From: Paguma larvata
Taxonomy: Eukaryota; Chordata; Mammalia; Carnivora; Viverridae
DNA length: 64,000 nucleotides
NCBI GenBank assembly: GCA_030068075.1
Contig: CM057835.1
Coordinates: 36,135,715-36,199,714, forward strand
Direction of reading: 5' to 3'
Part shown: piece by piece, positions 33,221-43,721 of the stretch
How positions within the stretch are numbered: position 1 is the stretch's first letter
How the letters are laid out: each line of letters begins with the position of its first letter
The notes under the pieces: generated by a model
The model's database searches: none
Seen by the model: only the letters and a program-made list of their open reading frames with translations
What the model was told of the DNA's origin: nothing
Position numbers and translations under genes: made by a program

Positions 33221-34439
33221 AGACAATTTTATTATCACATGTCTTGGTGTGGTTCTCTTTGAACTCATTCTAGTTGGAGTTCTTTGAACTTCTGGAAGCC
33301 GTATGCCTAGTTCTTTCCCTGGATTTAGGAAATTTTGGCTCTAATTCCTCCAGATAAATTCTCTGATCCCATTTCTCTCTGATCTAGGTTTCCCATAATG
33401 TGAAAATTGGTACCTTTGATAGTGTCCCTTAAGTCCCTTAGGCTCTCTTCACGTTTCTTCATTTTTTTTCTGTTTGTTCTTTGACGCGATAATTTAAAAT
33501 GACCTGTCAAGTTTGCTTGCCTGATCAAGTCTGCTATTGAATCCCTCTACTGAATTTTTTAGTTTAGTATTTATATTTTTCATCTCAATAATTTGTTTGC
33601 ATCTTTTATATAATTTGAAATAAGATAGCATGATGCCTCTAGTTTTGTTCAAGAATCTCAAAATTGCTTTAGCTATTCAGGGTCTTTTTGTGGTTCCAAT
33701 ACAAGATTATTCTATTTCTGAGAAAAACGGTATTGGAATTTTGATAGGGGTTGCATGGAATATTTGAATGCTTTGAGTAATGTGGATATTTTAACAATAT
33801 TCTTCCAGTCCATGAGCATGGAATATCTTTCCATTTATGTGTGTATTCAAATTTTTTCATTCATATCTTACAATTTTCAATATACAAATCTTTCACCTCC
33901 TTGTTGAATTTATTTCTAGGTTTTTAATCTTGCTCCTCATCTTAGAGGAAAAGCATTTAGCTTTTCACCATTGAGTATGATGTTACCTTTTGGTTGAGGT
34001 ATGTTCTCTCTATACCCACTTTGTTGAGATTTTAATATGGTTTTTTATCATAAATGGCTGTTGAATATTGTCACCTGCTTTTTCTGCATCTATTAAGGTG
34101 ATTGTATGTTTATTTTGTTAATGTGTTTGTCACCTTGATTGATTTGTAGATGCTTAATCATCCTTGCATCCCTGGGATAAATCCCACTTGATTATGATAC
34201 TATTTTCCATTCTTCTTCTGAGTTCAGTAAGCATCTTTATGGCCATTACTTTGGACTCTTTATCAGGTAGATTGCGTATCTTCATTTCATTTAGTACTTT
34301 ATATGAAGTTTTATCTTGTTCTTTGTTTGAAACATATTCCTCTGCCTCCTCGTTTTGTTTGACTCTCTATTGGTTTCTTTGAATTAAGTGAATAGCCACC
34401 TCTCCTCGCCTTGGATAATTAGTCTTGTGTAGGAGATGA

Positions 34440-35390
34440 AACTTACGTTCAACCCTGCTTTTGCTCTTGGTTGTCTGTCAAACCTGTGATTGTCCATGAA
34501 GCCTATTTTATTTTTAACAGTTCCCAGTGTTTGAGGGTCTACTAAGACCTGATAGCGTCCCAAATGGGAGGATATCTGTCACCACCCAAATTTAGGCTGA
34601 TGGGAAGCCAGAATCCTCAGCAGCAGCTCTTTAAAAGACATATACAATCCTGTGGGACTGCAGGCATAATCCCTCCTGGCCACCAGAGCCATGCCATCTG
34701 GAGATGTCCCACAAATATCAGGGCTCCATATGAGCGTATAAGCTCCTTTCTGAGAAATAATAGTCAGTGGTAGTGAAGCAGGGGGAGAGCTCAAAGATGG
34801 TATTCCCTAGCCTGCATTCCCTATCACCTATGTATCTGCTAGATGTGTTTCAAAGCAGAAGCCTGCCCCTGAAGTCTAAGCTCCAACATAAGCACATAGG
34901 CCTCATTTACAGGAAGACTGTGGGTGTGATGCAATATGTTGCCTGTGCAATGCCCTCAGGATGGCAGCTTGCCAATAACTGTCTCTCCAATTGTTACAGT
35001 CCTGTGGGACCCAGGAACACAAGCTCCCCTGACCACAAGCTAGGCAATCAAGGGACATTCCATGGGGGGCAACTACAAAAATCACATCACCATTCATAAA
35101 AACGGGTAGAAGCTCCCCTTTGAGGGATATTGATGCTCTGGAGTGCAGCAGGTGGAGAGCATGAAGATCACACCTGCTGTCTAGAGAAGGCCGGGGGCGG
35201 GGGGGGGAGGGGAGGGGGAGAGGGAGAGTGCAGAGATGGCTTCCACTTGAAAAAAAAAAAAAAAGATGGTGCACACTAGCTTTAACAAGACAGAGGAAGA
35301 CTGCAAAGATGGCAACCACTGGCCTCTGTCCTCAGGGAATATCCTAGCAGGTCACTGCCCTCCAGATTGAAACTTAAATTTAGGTGAAAG
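34440..35390. other. unassigned, possibly L1 5' UTR
   Basis: Mixed sequence with repeated phrases (cctgtgggactgcaggcata at 34.65 kb, cctgtgggacccaggaacac at 35.0 kb) leading into plus-strand L1. It contains the G-rich run at 35193-35218. Confidence 0.35.
35193..35218 (+). other. G-quadruplex-type G tract
   Basis: Runs of 5, 9, 4 and 5 G separated by single bases (C, A, A), followed by more G/A sequence. This meets the usual pattern for an intramolecular G-quadruplex. Confidence 0.8.
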
Positions 35391-35665
35391 ACTTGTATAC
35401 TGAAAACTGTGAGATATGGATGAAAGAAATTGAAGACATGCATAAGTGGAAAGATATTCCATGCTCATGGACTGGAAGAATTAATATTGTTAAAATGCCT
35501 ATATTACCCAAAGCATTCAAATATTCCATGCAACCCCGGTCAAAATTCCAATGCCATTTTTTCTCAGAAATAGAATAATTCTCAAATTTGTATGGAACCA
35601 CAAAAAGACTCTGAATAGCTAAAGCAATTTCAAGAAAGAAGAACAAAGCTAGAGGCATTATGCTA
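35390..35665 (+). mobile_element. L1 ORF2 fragment (plus)
   Basis: Translates in part to IEDMHKWKDIPCSWTGRINI, the L1 ORF2 segment also found in reverse at about 33.6-33.87 kb. Confidence 0.8.
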
Positions 35666-35956
35666 TCTTAAAGTCGGGGTTCCTTTCAAAAGGCTGCTTT
35701 TCTAGGCCGTGGGGCGAGTAAGTTCACCACAGCCCCATGGGTCTTGGGGGCATGAACACCAATGGTTTCCAAAGCTGGATGTTTTGGGGTTGTATGTCAG
35801 GTGCCAGTTTTAAAAACTGGGGTTCCCAATGTGGAGTAAAAACCCTTTGTTCCTCAGGGAAAAGCTCTGAGTTTTGTGTTCCCTCCCATTTGTGGGTCAT
35901 AATGCTGGGCATAGAGTTTATGGCAAGATTGTGTCTCAGCCTTTCCTACCATCTTC

Positions 35957-35958
<2 letters not shown>

Positions 35959-35992
<34 letters not shown>
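35959..35992. repeat. (TG)17 microsatellite
   Basis: Seventeen uninterrupted TG units; likely length-variable between individuals. Confidence 0.97.
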
Positions 35993-35995
<3 letters not shown>

Positions 35996-36897
35996 CCTCA
36001 TTTGCCTGATGTAAAGGCATTTCTTCACAAGTTTTTAGGCTTTTTTTCACAAGAAATTGTTACATATGCAGTTATAGATTTATTTGGTGTGTCCATGGGA
36101 GATGGGAGAGTTCAGGATCTTCCTACATTGCTGTCTTGAACTGGACTCCAAATCTTTTAGTTTTGACAAAGTTCTATTTATATATTTGCTTTTCTATCTT
36201 TGCTGCTATTTCTGGCTTTATATATAAGAGATTACTGACCAGTGATCATGTCATAAAGATGACGGATGTGTTTTCTTCTAAGGGTATTACAGTTTTTAGC
36301 TCTTAAATTTAGGTCTTTGATCCATTTCGAGTTAGTTTTTGTATATGGTATGATATAGGGGGTCTCATTTCTTTTACATGTAGATATCCAGTTGTCCCAC
36401 CACCATTTATTGGTATTTTGTTAAATTTTCTTCGCACCCTTGTTGAATAAGTATAGAGGTTATTTCTGGACTCTCAATTCTATTGATCTATAGGTCTATC
36501 CTTATTCCAGTACCACACTGTCTTGATAACTACAGCCTTATAGTAAGACTGGAAATTGGAAAGCTTGAGTACTCCCAAATTTTTTCTTCTTTTTCAAGAT
36601 AATTTTGGCTATTCTGGGCATCTTGAATTTCCATATGGATTTTAGGATCAGCTTGTCAATATCTGCAAAAAAGACACTTAGGATTTTGATAGGGATTGCA
36701 TTGAAATTGTATCTCAATCTGGGAAATATTATCATCTTAACAATAATATTTTGATTCATGAACATGTGATATTTAGATCTTTTAAAATTTCTTTCAGTAA
36801 TATGTTTTAGTTTTCAATGTGTATGTCTTGTACTTTCTCATTAAACTGATTGCTAAGTATTTTATACTCTTTGACACTATTTTAAATGTTTTCTTTT

Positions 36898-37070
36898 TTA
36901 AAATGTTTATTTATTTATTTTGAGAGCGAGAAGGGGAGAGAGAGAATCCAAAGCAGGCTCTGCGCTATCAGCGCAGAGGCTGATGCAGGGCTTGATCTCA
37001 CAAACTGAGATAATGACTTGAGCAGAAATCAAGTCAGACACTTAACCGACTGAGCCACCCAGGTACCCCT
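36898..37070 (-). mobile_element. CAN-SINE
   Basis: Reversed, shortened middle, ending gccacccaggtacccct. TTAAATGTTT flanks it. Confidence 0.92.
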
Positions 37071-37184
37071 TAAATGTTTCTTTTTATTTTATTTTCAAAT
37101 TATTTACTGCCGGTGTACAGAAATACAACTGATTTTTCTGCACTGATATTGTATTCTATAATCTTGGTGAATTTATTCTAATAA

Positions 37185-37382
37185 TTTTTTTTAATGTTTA
37201 TTTTTGAGAGAGAGCATGAGTGGGGGAGGGGCAGAAAGAGAGGGAGACAAAGAATCCGAAGCAGGCTCCGGGCTCTGAGCTGTCAGCACAGTGCCCGACA
37301 TGGGGCTTGAACTCATGAATTGTGAGATCATGACCTGAGCCAAACTCGGACGCTTAACCGACTAAGCCACCCAAGCACCCCT
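37185..37382 (-). mobile_element. CAN-SINE
   Basis: Reversed, ending gccacccaagcacccct; CTAATAATTTTT-like flanks. Confidence 0.93.
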
Positions 37383-38086
37383 CTACTAATTTTTAATGGA
37401 CTTCTTAGGATTTTTAATATATGAAATGGTGTTATCTGCAAATAGAGATAGTTTCATTTCTTCTTTTTCTATATGGTTGCCTTTCCTTGCCTCAAAGTTG
37501 CCCTGGCCAGAGCCTCTAGTACAGTGCTGAACATACACAGAAAGAGTGGACGTCTTTGCTGTATTCCTGATCTTAGGGGAAAAGCATCCAGTCTTTCATT
37601 ATTAAATATGATTGTAGCTATGCATTTTTCATAGAGGCCCTTTTTTAAATTGAGGAAGTTCCTTTCTATTCTGTTTGTTGGGCATCTTTATCATGAAAGG
37701 GTGTTGAATTTTGTCCAAATGCCTTTACTGCCTGTGTTGAAATGATCATGCACTTCTTTATTCAAGTAATACAGTGTATTATATGGATTTTTATATGTTG
37801 AACCAACCCTGCATTCCTAGAAAATCCAACTTTATCCTGGTTTGTAATTATTTTAATATGCTGCTGGAATTGGTTTACTAGTATTTTGTTAAAGATATTT
37901 GCATCTATAATAATCAGGGACATTCATCTTTAGTTTTTTCTTGTGAAATCTTTGGCTTTGGTATCAGTGTAATGCTGGCACCATAGAATGAATTGAGGTG
38001 TTCGTCTTCTTTTTTGGAAGAGTTTATAAAGGATTGGTGTTAATTCTTCCTTAAATGGTTAAGTGGATGCTCTGGTTAAGTGGATG

Positions 38087-38795
38087 CTCTGGTTTGGATA
38101 GTGTTTCCCCCAAATTCGTATCTACTCAGAAATACTTCAAAATAGGACCCTACTTGAAATAGAGTCTGTATTATTTTCCTGAGGCTGCCATAACACAGTG
38201 CCACACGTTGAGTTGCTTAAACAACAGAACTTTATTGTTCTTGATTTCTGAAGGCCAAAAGTCCAGAATCAAGGTTTTGGCAGGGAAAATTGCTTCTTAG
38301 GGCTGAAGGATAATCTGTTCTATGCCTATCTCCTAGCTTCTGGGAGCCCCAGGTATTCCTTGGCTTGTAGATGGTTCTACTCTGTCTTCTCATCATTTTT
38401 TCTGTCTCTGTGTGTCCAAATTGCCCCTTTTATAAGGTTATCGATCATATTGGATTGGGGCTCACCCTTATGATTTCCTGGTAACTCGATTACTTCTGTA
38501 AAGACCTTATTTCTAAATAAAGGCACATCCTGAGGTACTCAGGGTTAGGGCTTTAACATATCTTGGTTGGGTGACATAATCCAACCCATTAACAGTGTCT
38601 TTGCAGATGTAGTTAGTAAAGAGGAGGACATACTTAGAGTAAGTCTCAAAACCCAATATAACTGGTATCCTTATAAAAGGGAGAGACACAGAAAGTATAA
38701 TGCCATGTGTAGACAGAGGCAGAATTTGGAGTGATGCATCTGCAAGGCAGATTGGCAGTAATCATGGAAGTGGGGAGGGGGGCACGAAACAAATT
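38087..38795 (+). mobile_element. MaLR LTR (outer), split by a second LTR
   Basis: The left part (38.09-38.166 kb) carries tggtttggatagtgtttccc and aaatacttcaaaatagga. The right part resumes at 38595 with tgtctttgcagatgtagtta, then tggtatccttataaaaggg and ggagtgatgcatctgcaagg. These are consecutive segments of an MLT1-type LTR, separated by another LTR in the opposite orientation. The 3' end is truncated. Confidence 0.78.
38167..38594 (-). mobile_element. MaLR LTR (inner), antisense, nested
   Basis: A 428-bp block beginning TGTATTATTTTCCTGAGG and ending CCATTAACA. It has TG...CA termini and a 5-bp flank duplication (gagtc at 38162-38166, gtgtc at 38595-38599, one mismatch), as expected for ERVL/MaLR integration. 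Internal motifs such as gctgccataacacagtgcc and acatcctgaggtactcaggg read as an MLT1-type LTR in reverse. Confidence 0.82.
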
Positions 38796-39416
38796 ATCTC
38801 TCAGAACTTCTGTTCTCTGTGTTCTCTCCTTTTGGGTGTCAAACGCATGTATTTTATCCTCAAGGCTGTATTTCCCTTCCTCAATCTTTTACTCCATCTG
38901 TGGTTCCGTTTGGAAATTCTTTATTGACTTGTGTTCAAGTTCACCGATCCTTTTTCCTAATGTGTCACATTCAATCGATCTTCTAGGTATTTTTTAATTT
39001 TAGGATTCTTTTCTCTTTTCCAGTCTCTAAATTTCTTCTGAAATTTCCCACATTTTGATATCAATTTTTTCTTTATCTTTAAAAAAACCCCACTTATATT
39101 GATGAAGTTGTCTGCTAATTCCATCATCCAGGTCATCAGTGAGACTTTGTTGACTATTTAAAAAAATGAAAGTTACTTTCTGGTTTCCTCATTACTTTTT
39201 CATTTTATACTGGACAAGTCGACATTGTGGTTGTGCACCAAATAGTTCTGTATTATGTTATCTTCCTCTGAAGGCTGTTTTATCTAAGCTAGCAGACTGT
39301 TGGCAGATCAACTTGATGTTGCAGCGGCTTGGTTTTATAGTTTGTTAGGTCTGGTCTTTCCCCATTTTGTCCTTGGCCCTAGGACTAGCCCCAAGTCCTT
39401 AAGAAATGATCTTTAA
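38796..39416 (-). mobile_element. probable L1 fragment (minus)
   Basis: A/T-rich reversed L1-like sequence (cttgtgttcaagttcaccga, gatgaagttgtctgctaatt). It is diverged, and family and borders are uncertain. Confidence 0.45.
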
Positions 39417-39621
39417 TTTTTTTTTAATGTTTATTTACTTTTGATAGACAGAGCGTGAGCAGGGGAGTTGCAGAGAGAGAGAGGGAGACACAGAATCTGA
39501 AGCAGGCTCCAGGCCCTGAGCTGTCAGCACAGAGCCTGATGCGGGGCTCGAACTCACAAACCATGAGATCATGACCTGAGCTGAAGTCGATGCTTAACCA
39601 ACTGGGCCACCCAGGCGCCCC
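39417..39621 (-). mobile_element. CAN-SINE
   Basis: Reversed, ending gccacccaggcgccccc. Diverged flank repeat AAGAaATGATCT / AAGAgATGATCT. Confidence 0.94.
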
Positions 39622-39661
39622 CAAGAGATGATCTGTATTCCTACACAGGGCCTTGGGTTTC

Positions 39662-40120
39662 AATACATAGGCCTGCTTTGTTTTATTGCACTTTATTGTG
39701 TTTCATAGACACTGTGTTTTTTTAGAAATTGAAGTTTTATGGCAACCTCTTGGCACCTCTTGGCACTTTTCAAGTGGCATCTGCTCACTTCATGTCTGTG
39801 TGTCGCTTTTGGGTAATTGTTAACAATATTCCAAACTTTTTCATTTTTATATTTGTTACTGTGATCTGTGATCACAACTCACTGAAAGTTCAGAGAATAG
39901 TTATCATTTTTTACCAATATTTTAAAATTATGAATGTACATTGTTAATGTGTTTTTAGACGTAATGCTATCACACACTTAACAGATTATAGTATAGAGTA
40001 CACATGACCTTTATTATGTACTGAGAAACCAAAAAACTCATTTGGCTTGTTTTATTGCGATACTCGCTTTTTTGCAGTGGTCTAAATTGAGCCTGCAGTA
40101 TCTCCAAAGGTATGCTTGTA
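39662..40120 (+). mobile_element. Tigger1 DNA transposon, internally deleted
   Basis: Both termini of Tigger1 are recognisable: a left end with ttgttttattgcactttatt, tttatggcaacc and tgatctgtgatcaca, and a right end with taatgctatcacacactta, gaaaccaaaaaactca and tttattgcgatactcgc. The roughly 2-kb transposase region between them is missing. This is the usual non-autonomous structure. Confidence 0.82.
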
Positions 40121-40797
40121 AAGTCTAAAGTGTTTGTCAAGCCCCTCCAAATGGGAAGGTTTTTCTGTGGACTTCTTGGAGTCTCATCCTGTGCACATTT
40201 AATCAAGTCATTCAAGCAGTTGAGGAAATTCATGTTCAGATTGGGGGGCTCCTCTGTGACTCCCTCCTGTTTTAGAAATTCTCCAGTTTCCAGCCACTCT
40301 GCTCATAGTCTCTGGCTCCTCAGTCCAAGACAACAATCGCTAACTGTATGGCCATTATCTCTAGTTTCTTGTGTACACTGGGAATACTCTTTGGGGAAAA
40401 GACATACATAAGTTACCTTATATAGTAGGTCCTTTTTAATAAGGGTTGAATCCTCTATACTTTGTGCCCTCTGTTCATTTTTCAAGGCCTTAAAACATTT
40501 AAAAAATCGTTGTCCAGGACTATTAGTTTACTGGCAGGTTGAGTCTGCCACAAGTATTATCACTTTGCTAGAACTTTGTTTTGGTGACACATTGGTGGCT
40601 CAGTTTTCTTTTCGATAGTGATTTCATAATTAATTTGTGAGCATTTAGGGGCCTAGATTAATATTTTTCCCCCAAAATAAATACTGTATTCTCATGGTTT
40701 CCAGCAAATGCCATAAATCTAGATTCACTTTATTTTCTTGATCTGCAGACTTCGTAACAGTGGTTTTAAACTCCTGATCTATTTTAAAGCAGGCCTT
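40121..40797. other. L1-like, poorly preserved
   Basis: The region between Tigger1 and the short SINE. Some phrases suggest reversed L1 (aatcaagtcattcaagcagt), but nothing decisive is seen. Confidence 0.35.
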
Positions 40798-40902
40798 GGG
40801 GGTGCCTGGCTGGTTCAGTTGGTGGAGCGTGCCACTCTTGATGTCAGGGTTGAGTTCAAGCCCCATGTTGGGTGTAGAGATTACTTAAAAACAAAATGTA
40901 AA
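40798..40902 (+). mobile_element. short, older CAN-SINE subfamily
   Basis: Head ggtgcctggctggttcagtt, then ttgggtgtagagattactta and an A-rich tail. Flanks AAGcAGGCCTT / AAGtAGGCCTT. Confidence 0.88.
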
Positions 40903-41299
40903 AAGTAGGCCTTATGATCACAGTGGTGGCATCATCCGTGTCACCATTTACTACCTAGAAAAAGGGTAGAGTCTGTCAGATTTTACTCTTCGGTTTCCTT
41001 TACAAGGCAGACTTCTTTATGCATCCTTCTACTTGTAGATAGAACTCTGCAAATTTTCCAATTTTATGTAGGGAGCTTTAGTTTGATTCCCCAACTTTGT
41101 TCAGACCCAAGGTCTAAGAGCTATCATCCCCAAACTCTAGTTATATTTTACCATTACATCTGTGGCCTGTGTACATATCTTTTTTTACAGGGATTTTCCT
41201 GTATTTTCTTATGAGTTCAGTTAATATGTTTATTGCAATTTAGCCACTCTCTGGGTATTTTGTAGCAATGGAAGGCTTTTTAGAAAACTTTGATACCAG

Positions 41300-42860
41300 C
41301 AGGGTAAATACTTTATTTTCCCCCAGTACTTTATTGAGGCATAATTTACAGATGGCAAAATGCATATCCTAAGTATATAACTGAATAAGTAATTTGCCAT
41401 TACCTAAATCAATTTATAGATTACTTTCATCATTCCAGAAAGTTTTCTCATGCCACTTTCAAGTCTATACTCACCCAAAGGTAAGCACCTGAGGTTTGTT
41501 AGGCCTATTCTTGAGCTTGATAGAAACATAGTATGTATAGCCTTCTTTGTTCAGCATTATTTCTATTTATCCCTATTGTTCTATCAGTAATTCATTTTTT
41601 TAATTGTAGACTAGTATTTCAATAACTATTCGATTATCCATTATCTTGTTGATTGATATTGGGATAGTTTCCAGTTTGAGGGTTATTTTAAATCTGCTTT
41701 GAATATTCTCGTATACAATCTTAATGTGGGCATATGCCCTCATTTCTCTTGGGTTTTATCCCCAGAAGTGGAATCAGAGTAGGCATATACTTATTTACAT
41801 TTATAAGAAACTGGGAAGCTGTTTCCCCAGGTGATTATACTAACACTTCCGCCAGTTTCTGCACCTTCTCATCCTCTGGGTAAGTGTGCAGTAGTTATTT
41901 CCTGGTGGTTTCATTCTGCCTTCCCTCATGGCTGATGTTGAACATCCTTCCCTATGCTAATCGTGCATTTGGATAGCTTCTATGAAGTGTGTATTCAAGT
42001 CACCTATTAATTTTTATATTGTGTTGCTTTTACGGGTGGCTTTTAAAAGTTGTTTTTCTGCATACGAATCCTTTGTTATGTGTACTGCAACTATTTTGTC
42101 CTTGGCTGCAGCATGGCTTTTCACTTTAGTATCTTTTTGATGTGAAGAATGTAATTGGGTGAAATTTATCAGTTTTCTTTTATGGAGTTTATTTCTGTGT
42201 CCTAAGATATCTTTGCCTATCCCAAGAGTCATGAAGATACACTGTTTTCTTCTATATGATTTATTGTTTTGTCCTTCACATTTAGGTCCTGTGATCCATG
42301 TTGAAAACACTGTGCATTGTGTGAAAGCATCAATATTCAGAAAGTTTCCCCATGGAGCTGAGTTGCTTGTATTTTTTTGTTGAAAAGCCAATGACGAATA
42401 TGAGTCCACTTCTCGATTCTCTTCTATCCACGGATCTATTAGTCCTAACCCTAGTACCACTCTCTTAATTACTATAATTTTAAAACCAGTCATGAAATTG
42501 AGTAGTGTAACTCTCCCAACATTTGCCCCCTCCTTCAAGATTATCTTGGTTGTTCTGGCTCCGTTGGATTTCCATATACATCTGCAAATCTCTACAAGAA
42601 GGCCTCACAATATTTTTTTTTCTTTGAAATTTGAATTGATTTCTATAAATCATTTTGTGGGAAACAGATCTTGACATTATGTAGCCTTTCAATTCATGAA
42701 CATATTTATTTCAGTGTCCTATAGTTTCATCAACATTTTGTAGTTGTCAGGGTAGAAGTCTTACACATCTCTTGTTAACATTCTAGATATTTGACTTGAT
42801 GTGATCACAGATGGTACGACTTTAAAATTTAATTTTTAATTGTTGCTAGTCTATAGTCAA
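41300..42860 (-). mobile_element. L1 3' end and ORF2 part (minus)
   Basis: Reversed L1: ccagtactttattgaggcat, ccccagaagtggaatcagag, ttggttgttctggctccgtt. The open frame at 42014-42538 (minus) is L1-derived. Confidence 0.7.
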
Positions 42861-43721
42861 TACTACTGAGTTTTGCCTCATTTCCTGAAAAATTATTATT
42901 ATTATTAGTTCTGGTAGATCAAATTCTTGTTTATGTTCAGGAAGTCAGAGAATGGGAAAAGTGTTACATAATTGAAAACGCATCTCATTTTCCAGAGTGA
43001 AAAAATGGTTCCTTGTTTGTATACCTCTGCTCATTTACCACCTCAGAAACACTACCTTCTGATTTTCTCTCTCCTTAGAAGAACACGTAACTCTGAGTTC
43101 AATTTGCTCCAGGTGTGCTTCTTGGAAGATGAGATCACCAGATCTTTACAGAGGAACTTCTGTTTTTCAGCTCAATGCAGAATAGGGAAATGAGGACATG
43201 GCCTACCTGTTGCCCTTCATTTATTTTTTCAGGATGCCAATTAGAACAGAAAGACATTAAAATGGATCGGGATGGGAGGAAGGTGAATATATTTGAGAGA
43301 TTCAGATTATTCTTGTCACATTTGTGAATTCTTCATTGGTCAAATAATCGTCCTCTCTTCTCATCCTTTGCTTGCTTTTTGATTCATTCTTTTCTTTCCA
43401 TTTGACTTAGAGTGATTAGTATTAGCATACAGCCTAAACTACACATAGCTGTAATGAATAGGGATCCGTTTTAACTTCAAATAAAACCAATGTAAGGCAC
43501 AACTATTCAGGAATATTTTATATTTTCAAAGTATTTAGGAATTCTTTAATTAGAAAAATAAAGGCATTGGGATTATCTATCAGGTTCTAAAAGTACCCAT
43601 GAATTAAATCACTCACATCCCCCTCTTAAAGAACAGAACAAAACCTTGAATCACATTGCTATTTAAACTTTCTTACAATAAGGAATAAGACCAAACTATA
43701 CTAGAGTATAAAAACCTGAAA
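42861..43721. other. no gene or repeat recognised
   Basis: Immediately 3' of the inferred GALNT1 transcript end. A/T-rich, with no element I can name. Confidence 0.4.

Larger units (their letters stand above)
31300..34440 (-). mobile_element. L1 ORF2 pieces (minus) with SINEs and a microsatellite
   Basis: Reversed L1: aatgttgtctgactttagta, ggagttctttgaacttctgg, gcatgatgcctctagttttg, catccctgggataaatccca. Four SINEs and the repeat at 31897-32015 interrupt it. The translated minus strand contains fragments such as HKWKDIPCSWTGRIL, typical of L1 ORF2. Confidence 0.75.
35666..38060 (-). mobile_element. L1 (minus), mixed segments
   Basis: 35.67-36.13 kb is unassigned and may be L1 5' UTR. From 36.14 kb reversed ORF2 is clear: tttgatccatttcgagttag, cagtaccacactgtcttgat, tcttaggggaaaagcatcca, cctggccagagcctctagta. 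Two SINEs (36898-37070, 37185-37382) interrupt it. Confidence 0.75.

Noticed and set aside
42014..42538. 174-residue open frame, the longest in the window
   Set aside because: It lies in a minus-strand L1 fragment, shows no known domain and has no splice or promoter support.
1..43700. MIR187, known to lie 3' of GALNT1 in human
   Set aside because: I looked for the mature sequence and did not see it; in human it is far further downstream.
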